Below, one piece after another: positions 1 to 7,316 of a DNA stretch of 22,790 nucleotides. The translations under genes and the position numbers were made by a program. This stretch comes from an uncultured Clostridium sp. (GTDB taxonomy: Bacteria; Bacillota; Clostridia; Clostridiales; Clostridiaceae), in assembly GCA_900543325.1 (NCBI GenBank), contig UQQU01000055.1:1-22790 (forward strand), given 5' to 3'. The notes beneath the pieces were generated by a model. The model was not told where the DNA came from. It saw only the letters and a program-made list of their open reading frames with translations, and searched no databases. The first letter of the stretch is position 1, and each line of letters starts with the position of its first letter.

Positions 1-39
1 TACGTGTGGTTTACTTCTTTCGAACTTTTGCTTTGCCAT
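1..39 (-). CDS. tuf: Elongation factor Tu, first 13 codons only (cut by window edge)
   Basis: The reverse strand begins ATG at 39 and reads MAKQKFERSKPHV, the conserved amino terminus of bacterial EF-Tu, before the window ends. A strong AAGGAGGA Shine-Dalgarno lies at about 48-55. EF-Tu delivers aminoacyl-tRNA to the ribosome as a GTP complex in the cytoplasm. The gene follows tRNA-Thr by about 65 nt on the same strand and is probably transcribed with it from the promoter at 217-245. The GTPase motifs lie outside the window, so identity rests on the 13 residues plus context: sigH followed by translation genes is the usual order in Firmicutes. Confidence 0.9.
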   Translation of the reverse strand, partial: MAKQKFERSKPHV

Positions 40-104
40 TTTGAAAATCCTCCTTATTTTAAATAAACTTTGCCTAGCGTTTGCATACTAATTTATATTC
101 TTCA

Positions 105-180
105 TGGAGCTCATGATCGGGATTGAACCGACGACCTCCGCCTTACCAAGGCGACGCTCTGCCGACTGAGCTACATGAGC
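105..180 (-). tRNA. tRNA-Thr (anticodon GGU), CCA end encoded
   Basis: On the minus strand a full cloverleaf can be drawn. The acceptor stem GCTCATG/CATGAGC has 7 perfect pairs. The D arm is GCTC/GAGC, the anticodon stem TCGCC/GGCGG with loop TTGGTAA, and the T arm GTCGG/CCGAT with loop TTCAATC. The 3' end is discriminator T followed by encoded CCA (tgga at 105-108 on the plus strand). The anticodon GGT (plus 145-147) reads threonine codons ACC and ACU. It sits just upstream of tuf and downstream of sigH. Confidence 0.97.
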
Positions 181-203
181 ATTAAAGTGACGTTCACTTT
201 AAT
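181..203 (-). other. 10-bp perfect hairpin abutting the tRNA-Thr 5' end
   Basis: ATTAAAGTGA, a 3-nt spacer, then TCACTTTAAT form a perfect inverted repeat that ends one base before the mature tRNA. In RNA it would be a hairpin in the short leader of the tRNA-tuf transcript. It could also act as a weak terminator of the sigH operon, though it lacks a following U-run because the tRNA starts at once. A role in tRNA 5' maturation or attenuation is inference. Confidence 0.6.
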
Positions 204-216
204 ATACCAATTATAA

Positions 217-245
217 AGTTTACTATCATTTGTTTTTTTTGTCAA
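217..245 (-). promoter_or_regulatory. Probable sigma-A promoter for tRNA-Thr-tuf
   Basis: On the minus strand a perfect -35 TTGACA (245-240) is followed after 17 nt by TAAACT (222-217), which matches 4 of 6 bases of the -10 consensus. The predicted start is near 210, about 30 nt before the tRNA. A TATAAT-like string a few bases further on is spaced 24 nt from the -35 and fits less well. The -35 lies just after the sigH stop codon. Confidence 0.55.
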
Positions 246-258
246 TATTATTTTACTA

Positions 259-906
259 TTATTGTTTAGTGTCGGAAAGGCACTTTTCAAGCTTTCTTTT
301 CACTCTTTGAAGAGCATTATCTATAGACTTTGCATGCCTATCTAAATCACAAGCAATTTCTTGATATGACTTACCATCCAAATAAGATTGCAATACTTCC
401 ATCTCTAAATCTGAAAGAACTCTTGCAATAGCCTCTTCTATCTGTGCCTTTTCTTCTTTACCTATAATAAGTGCTTCCGGATCACTAATCTTCATACTAG
501 AAATTATATCCAAAAGTGTTCTTTCTGAATCATCTTCTGATACTGGTTTATTAAGAGAAATATATGTATTTAAAGGTATATGCTTTTGTCTTGTAGCAGT
601 TTTTATCGCTGTTATTATTTGCCTTGTTATACACAACTCTGCAAATGCCTTAAATGTTGTTGATTTCTCATAATTAAAATCTCTAATAGCTTTATATAGG
701 CCTATCATCCCTTCTTGATAAATATCCTCTTTGTCAGCTCCTATTAGAAAATATGATTTAGATTTTGCTTTCACAAAGCCTTCATATTTAGAAATAACAT
801 ATTCTTGTGCTCTCACATTTCCATTTTTAGCTTCTATAACTATTTCTTCTTCTAATTTATCCTCAAATTCAGTTGCTATTTCCTTTGAATAATCTTTGTT
901 ATTCAC
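259..906 (-). CDS. sigH: RNA polymerase sigma-H factor (SigH/Spo0H)
   Basis: 215 aa, a sigma-70 family factor that directs transcription at the onset of sporulation and in transition-state adaptation. Region 2 is clear: KEDIYQEGMIGLYKAI is the core-binding helix, followed by a DFNYEKSTTFKAFAELCITRQI stretch for -10 recognition. Region 4 near the carboxyl end contains a helix-turn-helix (SYQEIACDLDRHAKSIDNAL). The length and the HIPLNTYISLNKPV linker are typical of SigH. The start is GTG, with GGAGGGGG about 7 nt upstream. The gene is last in the mrnC-rlmB-rae1-sigH run, 34 nt after rae1, the same order as in Bacillus. Expression is probably from an operon read-through promoter plus an internal one that I could not pin down. 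Confidence 0.95.
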   Translation of the reverse strand: MNNKDYSKEIATEFEDKLEEEIVIEAKNGNVRAQEYVISKYEGFVKAKSKSYFLIGADKEDIYQEGMIGLYKAIRDFNYEKSTTFKAFAELCITRQIITAIKTATRQKHIPLNTYISLNKPVSEDDSERTLLDIISSMKISDPEALIIGKEEKAQIEEAIARVLSDLEMEVLQSYLDGKSYQEIACDLDRHAKSIDNALQRVKRKLEKCLSDTKQ

Positions 907-940
907 AAATCCCCCTCCATTTCCTAAAACACCTTAATAT

Positions 941-1450
941 TTACCCACGTCTCATAGCCTCTAATTTTTTTAATACATCTTCATCAATATTATCTTGTAC
1001 TGTACTTTTTTGTAGTTGATCTACTTTACTAGTCGCTCTCTTTATATCTTCAGATGTATCAAAGACCATATTATAAAATTCTACACTTGAAATTCTAGTT
1101 GCACCTCTTTGAAAGATAGTTTGTTGTTCTAAAGAATCTGATGTAACTACAGAAACTTCAAAACGTCTCCCTATATTATGTATCTCTCTTTCAATATAAG
1201 CATCAGCAGTTTCTCCACTTTTAGTAAAAACTACTGTAAGATTTTTATTGTGTTCATATTTATTCTCTAAATTTCCGGCTACTCTATATCCATCGAACAC
1301 AAGCATAATTTTACATTGATGAATTGCACCATAGTTATGTAAAATATCAATAAGCTTCTGCCTGGAACTATCTAAACTTATCTCTTTTTCCTTTTTTAAA
1401 ATACTCCAGCTATTTATTACATTATATCCATCTATAAAAATAAATTTCAC
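941..1450 (-). CDS. rae1: NYN/PIN-fold endoribonuclease, Rae1 (YacP) family
   Basis: 169 aa. Rae1 of Bacillus subtilis is a ribosome-associated endoribonuclease that cleaves mRNA in the A site. The amino terminus FIFIDGYNVINSW carries the first acidic residue of the NYN active site, VFDGYRVAG is the central strand, and FTKSGETADAYIEREI and VVTSDSLEQQTIFQRGA contain the other conserved Asp and Glu positions. The protein ends LEAMRRG, like YacP. The start codon is GTG, with AGAGG about 6 nt before it. It sits 23 nt after rlmB and 34 nt before sigH, the syntenic position of yacP. Family membership is well supported; ribosome-dependent cleavage in this organism is inferred from the family. Confidence 0.9.
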   Translation of the reverse strand: MKFIFIDGYNVINSWSILKKEKEISLDSSRQKLIDILHNYGAIHQCKIMLVFDGYRVAGNLENKYEHNKNLTVVFTKSGETADAYIEREIHNIGRRFEVSVVTSDSLEQQTIFQRGATRISSVEFYNMVFDTSEDIKRATSKVDQLQKSTVQDNIDEDVLKKLEAMRRG

Positions 1451-1473
1451 TTTTAACCTCTGTTAGTATTAAA

Positions 1474-2367
1474 CTATTTAGTTAATCTACCTTTTAATAC
1501 CTCATACATCATTATACCACCTGCTACTGAAGCATTTAAAGAGTTAATTTTACCTACCATAGGAATTTTAACTAATAAATCACATTTTTTAAGAGTTAAA
1601 CTTGATATTCCCTTTCCTTCACTTCCTATTATTAAAGCACATGGTCCTGAAAAATCTGTATTATAGCTATAATCTTTACCTTCTATATCTGCACCATATA
1701 TCCAAATTCCTTTTTCCTTTAACATATCTATAGTAGCATTTATATTTGTAACTTTTGCAATTTTCATATGTTCTATTGCTCCCGCAGAACATTTATATAC
1801 TGTAGATGTTACTCCAACATTTCTTCTTTTAGGTATAATAATTCCATGAACTCCACAAAGTTCAGCAGTTCTTATTATAGATCCTAAGTTATGAGGATCC
1901 TCTATTTCATCTAATATTATTATAAAAGGTTTTTCCTCTTTTCTTTCTGCAACTTCTAATATATCATTTACTTCACAATATTTAAATGGAGTAACCTTAG
2001 CCACTATTCCTTGGTGACTTAATCCTTCACACATAGTATCAAGTTTTCTTCTATCAGCTTCCTTAACTACTATTCCTTTATCCTTTGCTAATCCTAATGC
2101 GACCTTTATTGAACCTTCTAAGTCACCTTTGCTCACATATAAACATTCGATAGTTCTATCACTTTTTAATGCCTCAATAACAGCATTTCTTCCTAATACT
2201 AAGTCTTCTCTTACAGCATCAATATTAGTTTCTTTTGCTGGTGCTAGTACTCTTGACTCTCTTTTGAAACCTTGATTTTCATCTTTTTTTCTAAAACCTC
2301 TATTACTTTTCTCTTGGAATTTATTAAATTCTCTTTCTTTTCTTCTTGGATTCTCTCTTTTTGTCAT
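1474..2367 (-). CDS. rlmB: 23S rRNA (guanosine-2'-O)-methyltransferase, TrmH/RlmB family
   Basis: 297 aa SPOUT (knotted) methyltransferase expected to methylate the ribose of G2251 (E. coli numbering) in 23S rRNA, using S-adenosylmethionine. After a basic amino-terminal extension the substrate-binding domain begins at LVLGRNAVIEALKS. The catalytic part shows the three SPOUT motifs: DEIEDPHNLGSIIRTAE, ALIIGSEGKGIS and KIPMVGKINSLNASVAGG. About 50 Lys/Arg-rich residues precede the first domain and make the protein longer than the roughly 250 aa usual in Bacillus. The ATG has AAAGGAG just upstream. It lies 12 nt after mrnC and 23 nt before rae1. Site specificity is inferred from the family; a tRNA-directed paralogue cannot be excluded from sequence alone. 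Confidence 0.93.
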   Translation of the reverse strand: MTKRENPRRKEREFNKFQEKSNRGFRKKDENQGFKRESRVLAPAKETNIDAVREDLVLGRNAVIEALKSDRTIECLYVSKGDLEGSIKVALGLAKDKGIVVKEADRRKLDTMCEGLSHQGIVAKVTPFKYCEVNDILEVAERKEEKPFIIILDEIEDPHNLGSIIRTAELCGVHGIIIPKRRNVGVTSTVYKCSAGAIEHMKIAKVTNINATIDMLKEKGIWIYGADIEGKDYSYNTDFSGPCALIIGSEGKGISSLTLKKCDLLVKIPMVGKINSLNASVAGGIMMYEVLKGRLTK

Positions 2368-2379
2368 GAATATTCTCCT

Positions 2380-2802
2380 TTACTTTTGTTGTAAATCAAT
2401 TGATAATGCAGTATTAAATATGAATTCTAATCTTTCAGTATCACCAATTAAATATAGATACCCAACTAAAGCTTCAAACCCAGTTGCCATTCTATAATCT
2501 CTTACATCTGCATTTTTAGGCACAGTTGCCGACTTAGCATTTCTTCCTCTTTTAAATATATAACTTTCATTTTCCGTTAATTTATCTTCAATTTCATGCA
2601 TTATAATAGATTGGCTTTTAGCCTTTACATATCCTATAGCCTTTACATGAATTTTATGTGCACTTAATTCAAGATTATTTGATAATATAGAATTTCTTAT
2701 AAAAAGTTCATAGACTCCATCGCCCACTAATGCTAATTGTAATGGATTTAAAAGTCTTGCCTCTTTCTCCGTAAATTCTTTTGTTCTTAAATCTTTCAAC
2801 AT
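2380..2802 (-). CDS. mrnC: Mini-ribonuclease III (23S rRNA maturation)
   Basis: 140 aa, a stand-alone RNase III catalytic domain without the dsRNA-binding domain. In Bacillus it trims both ends of 23S precursor rRNA. The catalytic acid motif GDGVYELFIR (Asp about 28) and the second one GFEALVGYLYL (Glu about 110) are present, as is the family block FKRGRNAKSATVPKNAD between them. The ATG is preceded by AAGGAG. It is the first gene of the mrnC-rlmB-rae1-sigH run and lies after cysS, as in Bacillus. The 235 nt upstream hold the cysS terminator and probably a promoter, but none matches consensus well. Confidence 0.95.
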   Translation of the reverse strand: MLKDLRTKEFTEKEARLLNPLQLALVGDGVYELFIRNSILSNNLELSAHKIHVKAIGYVKAKSQSIIMHEIEDKLTENESYIFKRGRNAKSATVPKNADVRDYRMATGFEALVGYLYLIGDTERLEFIFNTALSIDLQQK

Positions 2803-2901
2803 ATATTATCTCCTTAATATTTATGAGCCATAAAAAGTATCTTCATTAATATAATAGCCTCAAGTCGTATATTATATTTAAATTAGTCTGTATTAAATTA
2901 A

Positions 2902-3031
2902 TGACAAGTTTATATTAGCAAATGGTAAATTTAGATAAATAAAGTCAGCATTGCTGACTTTATTTATTATCTTAAAACTTTTAGTAAACTTCTTTAAAAT
3001 TTAATTTCCATTCGCAACCTATAACTTGTCA
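2902..3031. repeat. Imperfect long inverted repeat enclosing the cysS terminator
   Basis: The arm at 2902-2933 reads TGACAAGTT then a diverged stretch with GC and AATGG. The reverse complement of 3000-3031 starts with the same TGACAAGTT and carries GC and AATGG at the same offsets. Ungapped, about 21 of 32 positions agree. The arms flank the hairpin at 2935-2967. This may be the remnant of a dispersed intergenic palindrome or a duplicated terminator region. The match is by eye and could be partly due to AT bias. Confidence 0.4.
2935..2967. terminator. Rho-independent terminator after cysS (bidirectional shape)
   Basis: A perfect 15-bp stem (2935-2949 with 2953-2967) whose GC-rich top is AAAGTCAGC/GCTGACTTT, closed by the loop ATT. 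The T-rich tract is contained in the lower stem. It lies 70 nt beyond the cysS stop and before mrnC, so it should separate proS-cysS transcripts from the mrnC operon. Confidence 0.8.
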
Positions 3032-3037
3032 CTTATA

Positions 3038-4438
3038 TTAATCAACCTTTTTCCATCTAACACCTTGTGGAGTGTCTAAAAGCTCTATACCTTTAGCTTT
3101 TAGCTCATCTCTTATCTTATCAGCTAAAGCAAAGTTTCTATCTTTTCTTGCTTGTTGTCTTTCGGCTATTAAAGCTTCAATTTCAGCTTCTAAATCTCCC
3201 TTAGTTGTTTTTTGTAAAATACCTAAAGGTAATCCTAATTCTCTTATTAATTCTAAAGCCTTTTCACATAATTCTTTAGATGAATTAATTCCCACATTGC
3301 TATTAATATCTCTTATTAAATCAAATAAAACTGAAATAGCATCTGCAGTATTAAAATCATCATCCATTTTTTCAATATATCTTTGTCTATATGCATCTAA
3401 TGATTCTAGATATTTAATTTCTTCATCAGTCATTTTTTCATTCTTAACTTCTGATATTAAATTTTCTAAATTACCTATAGCATTATATAATCTTTCAACA
3501 GAAGCTTTAGCTGATTCTAATAAATCATTACTAAAGTTTAACTGAATTCTATAATGTCCTGATAACATTAAAAATCTTATTACATCTGCATCATATTCTT
3601 TTAATGCATCTCTAGCAGTTAAGAAATTATTTAAAGACTTAGACATCTTTTGATTATTAACATTTAAAAATGCTGCATGCATCCAATAGTTTGCAAATTT
3701 CTTTCCTGTTAAAGCTTCGCTTTGAGCAATTTCATTTTCATGGTGAGGGAATGCTAAATCCATACCTCCAGCATGTATATCTATTGTATCTCCAAGTAAT
3801 TTCTTAGCCATACATGAACATTCAATATGCCATCCTGGTCTTCCTAATCCCCAAGGACACTCCCAAGCAGGTTCACCTGGTTTTTGTGCTTTCCAAATAG
3901 CAAAATCCATTGGATCTTCTTTTCTCTCATCAACATTTATTCTAGCTCCAGCTTGTAGATCATCTAGATTTTGACCAATAAGTTGACCATATCCTTCAAA
4001 CTTTTTAGTTCTAAAATAAACATCTCCATTTACTTCGTATGCATATCCTTTTTCTATTAACCCAGAAACAAAATCAATTATTTCACTAATATATTCAGTA
4101 GCTCTTGGATTAGTAGTTGCTCTCTTGATATTAAGCCCATCAGCATCTTTGTAGTACTCACAAATATACTTATCACCAATTTCTTTTACTGTTGTATTTT
4201 CTTCATTAGCTTTATTTATCATCTTATCATCTATATCAGTAAAATTTTGAACGAAGTTAACTTCATAACCCCTATATTCCATATATCTTCTTATAGTATC
4301 AAAAACGATAAATGTTCTACCATTTCCTATATGAAAATAGTTATAAACTGTTGGTCCACAAACATACATGCTAACCTTACCTGGCTCTAGTGGAACAAAT
4401 TCTTCTTTTTTTCTAGTTAAAGAATTATATATTTTCAT
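3038..4438 (-). CDS. cysS: Cysteinyl-tRNA synthetase
   Basis: 466 aa class I aminoacyl-tRNA synthetase, full length. It charges tRNA-Cys with cysteine in the cytoplasm. Features seen: YVCGPTVYN with the first zinc Cys at 27, the HIGN signature at 36-39, WHIECSCMAKK and HAGGMDLAFPHHENE carrying the other zinc ligands, and KMSKS at about 262-266. The carboxyl end has the helical anticodon-binding region (ALADKIRDELKAKGIELLDTPQG). The ATG has AAGGAGGG upstream. The gene starts 33 nt after the proS stop, so it is very likely cotranscribed with proS under the proline T-box. In Bacillus this position carries gltX-cysE-cysS; here proS replaces the upstream part. A strong terminator follows. Confidence 0.98.
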   Translation of the reverse strand: MKIYNSLTRKKEEFVPLEPGKVSMYVCGPTVYNYFHIGNGRTFIVFDTIRRYMEYRGYEVNFVQNFTDIDDKMINKANEENTTVKEIGDKYICEYYKDADGLNIKRATTNPRATEYISEIIDFVSGLIEKGYAYEVNGDVYFRTKKFEGYGQLIGQNLDDLQAGARINVDERKEDPMDFAIWKAQKPGEPAWECPWGLGRPGWHIECSCMAKKLLGDTIDIHAGGMDLAFPHHENEIAQSEALTGKKFANYWMHAAFLNVNNQKMSKSLNNFLTARDALKEYDADVIRFLMLSGHYRIQLNFSNDLLESAKASVERLYNAIGNLENLISEVKNEKMTDEEIKYLESLDAYRQRYIEKMDDDFNTADAISVLFDLIRDINSNVGINSSKELCEKALELIRELGLPLGILQKTTKGDLEAEIEALIAERQQARKDRNFALADKIRDELKAKGIELLDTPQGVRWKKVD

Positions 4439-4471
4439 TTAACAATCCCTCCTTTTTATATTTTTTTAACC

Positions 4472-6181
4472 TTATAATCTTATATTATTCTTTTCAAATT
4501 GAGATTTAACAATAGAAATAACATCATCAATCTTTACTACTTCCATTTCACCATCTCTTAATTTAAATTCAACTTCACCTTCAGTTATCTTCTTACCTAC
4601 AGTAACTCTCATTGGAATTCCGATTAATTCTGAATCCTTAAATTTAACTCCTGGTCTTTCATTTCTATCATCTAATATAGCATCTACACCAATTTTTCTT
4701 AATTCATCATATAATTTGTTTGCAATTTCCATTTGAGCTTCGTCTTTAATATTTACTGGAATAACTGAAACATGATATGGCGCTACTGAAAGTGGCCATA
4801 TTATTCCATTTTCATCATGATGTTGTTCAATTATAGATGCCATTGTTCTTGTAACACCTATTCCATAACATCCCATTACAAATGGTGTATTCTTTCCGTT
4901 TTCATCTATAAATGTAGCATTCATAGCTTCTGAATATTTAGTTCCTAATTTAAATATATGACCAACCTCAGTTCCTCTTGCTATAGTAACTTTAGCTCCA
5001 CATTCAGGACACTTTTCTCCACTTTCTATATTTCTGAAATCTCCTACAGTACCTTCAAAATCTCTACCATAGTTAACATTCTTTAAGTGATATCCAGTTT
5101 CATTAGCTCCAAGAATCATATTGTACATATACTTAACTTCTTCATCAACTAATAATAAATCTACTTTTAATCCTACTGGTCCACCAAATCCAACTTCACA
5201 TCCAGTTGCATTTTTGTACTCTTCATGAGAGGCCATAGCTATATCACCTGAAGCATTTGCTGCATTAGCAACTTTTACTTCATTAACTTCTCTATCTCCT
5301 CTAACGACTACACCAACTATTTTTCCATCTACATTAAACATTAAAAGCTTAACTGTTTTCTTTGGAGATACATTTAAGAATTCTGAAACTTCATCTATTC
5401 CTCTACTATCTGGAGTAGCCACTTTCTCCATTTCTAATAACTCTTCTACTTCTGCTTTTTCTGGTGTTGCTTCTGCTTTTTCTATATTAGCAGCATAATC
5501 ACATGCTGAACAGAATACTACATCATCTTCACCAACTTCTGATTTAACCATAAATTCAGCTGAATTTGATCCACCAATTGCACCTGAATCAGCTGCAACA
5601 CATTTAGCATCTATTCCACATCTATTGAATATTTTTACATATGCATCATGCATCTTATCATATGATAAATCTAACCCCGCTTGATCTTTATCGAAGCTAT
5701 AAGCATCCTTCATTATAAATTCTCTTGATCTCATAATTCCGAATCTTGGTCTTCTTTCATCTCTATATTTAGTTTGAATTTGATAAAGATTTACTGGTAA
5801 TTGTTTATATGATTTTATTTCATTTCTAGCTATATCAGTAAATACCTCTTCATGTGTTGGTCCAAGACAAAAATCTCTATTATTTCTATCTTTTAATCTG
5901 AACATTTCATCTCCATAAACGTCCCATCTACCTGATTCTTGCCATAATTCAGCTGGTAATACAGCTGAAGCTAAAAATTCTTGTGCACCTGCTGCATTCA
6001 TCTCTTCTCTTACTATTTCTTCAATATTCTTTAATACCTTAAGACCTATAGGCATATAATTGTAAACACCTGCAGCCATTTTTCTAATCATACCTGCTCT
6101 AAGCATAAGCTTATGACTATCTATTTCTGCTTCTGCTGGTACTTCTCTTAATGTTGATACTAACATATTTGACATTTTCAT
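4472..6181 (-). CDS. proS: Prolyl-tRNA synthetase (bacterial type with editing insert)
   Basis: 569 aa class II synthetase, the usual length for the bacterial form that carries an editing (INS) domain between motifs 2 and 3. Seen: amino-terminal SNMLVSTLREVPAEAEIDSHKLMLRAGMI, motif 2 region YRDERRPRFGIMRSREFIMKDAYSFD, an INS domain roughly from residue 225 to 400, motif 3 region GCYGIGVTRTMASIIEQ, and a carboxyl anticodon-binding domain with DDRNERPGVKFKDSELIGIP. The first ATG at 6181 is chosen because GGAGG lies 8 nt before it; a second ATG two codons later is possible. The gene has its own promoter and a proline-specific T-box leader, so expression should rise when uncharged tRNA-Pro accumulates. 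Confidence 0.98.
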   Translation of the reverse strand: MKMSNMLVSTLREVPAEAEIDSHKLMLRAGMIRKMAAGVYNYMPIGLKVLKNIEEIVREEMNAAGAQEFLASAVLPAELWQESGRWDVYGDEMFRLKDRNNRDFCLGPTHEEVFTDIARNEIKSYKQLPVNLYQIQTKYRDERRPRFGIMRSREFIMKDAYSFDKDQAGLDLSYDKMHDAYVKIFNRCGIDAKCVAADSGAIGGSNSAEFMVKSEVGEDDVVFCSACDYAANIEKAEATPEKAEVEELLEMEKVATPDSRGIDEVSEFLNVSPKKTVKLLMFNVDGKIVGVVVRGDREVNEVKVANAANASGDIAMASHEEYKNATGCEVGFGGPVGLKVDLLLVDEEVKYMYNMILGANETGYHLKNVNYGRDFEGTVGDFRNIESGEKCPECGAKVTIARGTEVGHIFKLGTKYSEAMNATFIDENGKNTPFVMGCYGIGVTRTMASIIEQHHDENGIIWPLSVAPYHVSVIPVNIKDEAQMEIANKLYDELRKIGVDAILDDRNERPGVKFKDSELIGIPMRVTVGKKITEGEVEFKLRDGEMEVVKIDDVISIVKSQFEKNNIRL

Positions 6182-6356
6182 AATTTGTTCCTCCAGACTC
6201 TCTATTTAATATTATAATTTCATATTTATTAACGGTTATACCATCAAATAGTTAAAAGCCATTCTAATGTCTACTTGTAGAATCTTATAAAGCTTTATTT
6301 ATAAACTCTAATTAGGATTACTTTATTCATTATCTCATAACTTTTATCTATAAACT
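6182..6356 (-). other. Untranslated stretch between the T-box terminator and proS
   Basis: About 175 nt of AT-rich leader lie between the U-run of the T-box terminator and the proS ATG. Apart from the GGAGG site near 6190 I see no gene, consensus promoter or strong hairpin. This is longer than I would expect downstream of a T-box terminator, so an unseen second promoter is possible. Confidence 0.5.
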
Positions 6357-6393
6357 AAAAAAAGTCCTCCCTAATATAGAATTAGGGCGAACT
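6357..6393 (-). terminator. T-box-controlled terminator before proS
   Basis: On the minus strand AGTTCGCCCTAAT pairs with ATTAGGGAGGACT (one mismatch, one G-U) and is followed by seven T residues. It lies just after the conserved T-box sequence, the normal place for the terminator that competes with the antiterminator. Confidence 0.9.
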
Positions 6394-6578
6394 TATATCC
6401 GCGGTACCACCTAAATTTGTGCTTTAATAATGATAACGGTGTTAAACCGATAGTTTTTACCTACAACTCGAAAGCTGGTTCAAAATCTATTGAAAATCTT
6501 ACAGCCAATGGATTTTCTCTCTGAAATGGCGATTTCTACTATTCTTCGTCACTGCTTTAAATAATATATTTTTTTGAT
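6357..6578 (-). promoter_or_regulatory. T-box riboswitch leader, proline (CCA) specific
   Basis: The T-box core AGGTGGTACCGCGG (6399-6412) contains UGGU, which pairs with the ACCA end of uncharged tRNA. Upstream on the minus strand the Stem I elements appear in order: AGTAGAA of the specifier-loop E motif, AGAGA bulge, GGCTGTAAG apical loop, and GAACCA on the returning side. The specifier is therefore CCA (plus 6476-6478), a proline codon read by tRNA-Pro(UGG). This agrees with the downstream proS gene. Uncharged tRNA-Pro should stabilise the antiterminator and switch proS (and probably cysS) on. The 5' boundary is placed from the promoter. Confidence 0.93.
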
Positions 6579-6584
6579 TAATTA

Positions 6585-6613
6585 ATTATATAATCTTGAA
6601 AAAACTATGTCAA
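6585..6613 (-). promoter_or_regulatory. Consensus sigma-A promoter of the proS T-box leader
   Basis: On the minus strand a perfect TTGACA (6613-6608) and a perfect TATAAT (6590-6585) are separated by exactly 17 nt. Transcription would start near 6578, directly before Stem I of the T-box. It lies within 17 nt of the ispD stop codon, so proS has its own strong promoter beyond any read-through from yacL-ispD. Confidence 0.92.
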
Positions 6614-6629
6614 TATAATGTAATTGAAA

Positions 6630-7304
6630 TTAAATCAGCTTTTCGCCTAAAATTAAATCTTCTGGTGTTGTAACCTTAATATTCGTATATTCTCCATCGT
6701 AAATGTATACCTTATTACCATACTTTTCAGCCACCATAGTATCATCAGTAACTACTAATTTATCTATTTTCACTTTTTTATGACATTCTAAAATCTCACT
6801 AAACTTAAAAACTTGAGGCGTTTGAATTGATACTAAGTTTTCCCTATTGGGAGTATTAATCGAAAAATTATTTTCATCCTTAATCTTTATTGTATCTTTT
6901 GGCATTACACCTGGTGCACACGCTCCATAAATAGTTGCGTATTTTATTCCCTCATCTATTATTCTATCTGAAATAAATGGTCTTGCCCCATCATGAATCA
7001 ATACTATATCAGTTTCACTATTTTCTAAACTTTTAAGTCCATTATATACTGAATCCTGTCTTTCAGCACCACCAACAACAATTTTATCAACCTTAAGATC
7101 ATATTTCTTTAAAATATTTTCTTTAAAATAGTCTATTTCTTCTTGTGATAAAACGACTATTATATTATCTATTTTTTTATTATCATTAAATTTCTTAATT
7201 GTATAATAAATAATAGGTTTTCCCTTTATCTCAATAAACTGCTTACTTATAGAGGAATTCATTCGTCTTCCTTTTCCTCCAGCCAAAATAATAGCACTTA
7301 CCAT
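6630..7304 (-). CDS. ispD: 2-C-methyl-D-erythritol 4-phosphate cytidylyltransferase
   Basis: 224 aa. It transfers CMP from CTP to methylerythritol 4-phosphate in the MEP isoprenoid pathway. The nucleotide-binding amino terminus AIILAGGKGRRMNSSISKQF matches the family LAAGxGxRM...KQ pattern with a Gly in place of the second Ala. VLIHDGARPFI, QTPQVFKF and VTDDTMVAEKYG are the other conserved blocks. The ATG is preceded by AAAGGAG. It follows yacL by 12 nt and is likely cotranscribed with it; ispF, the usual downstream partner in Bacillus, is absent here. Confidence 0.95.
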   Translation of the reverse strand: MVSAIILAGGKGRRMNSSISKQFIEIKGKPIIYYTIKKFNDNKKIDNIIVVLSQEEIDYFKENILKKYDLKVDKIVVGGAERQDSVYNGLKSLENSETDIVLIHDGARPFISDRIIDEGIKYATIYGACAPGVMPKDTIKIKDENNFSINTPNRENLVSIQTPQVFKFSEILECHKKVKIDKLVVTDDTMVAEKYGNKVYIYDGEYTNIKVTTPEDLILGEKLI

Positions 7305-7316
7305 TAAATTTCTCCT

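Noticed and set aside
3072..3545. Long plus-strand open frame opposite the 3' part of cysS
   Set aside because: It is antisense to a full-length conserved gene, has low-complexity Ser/Leu/Ile content typical of reverse-frame shadows and no ribosome binding site.
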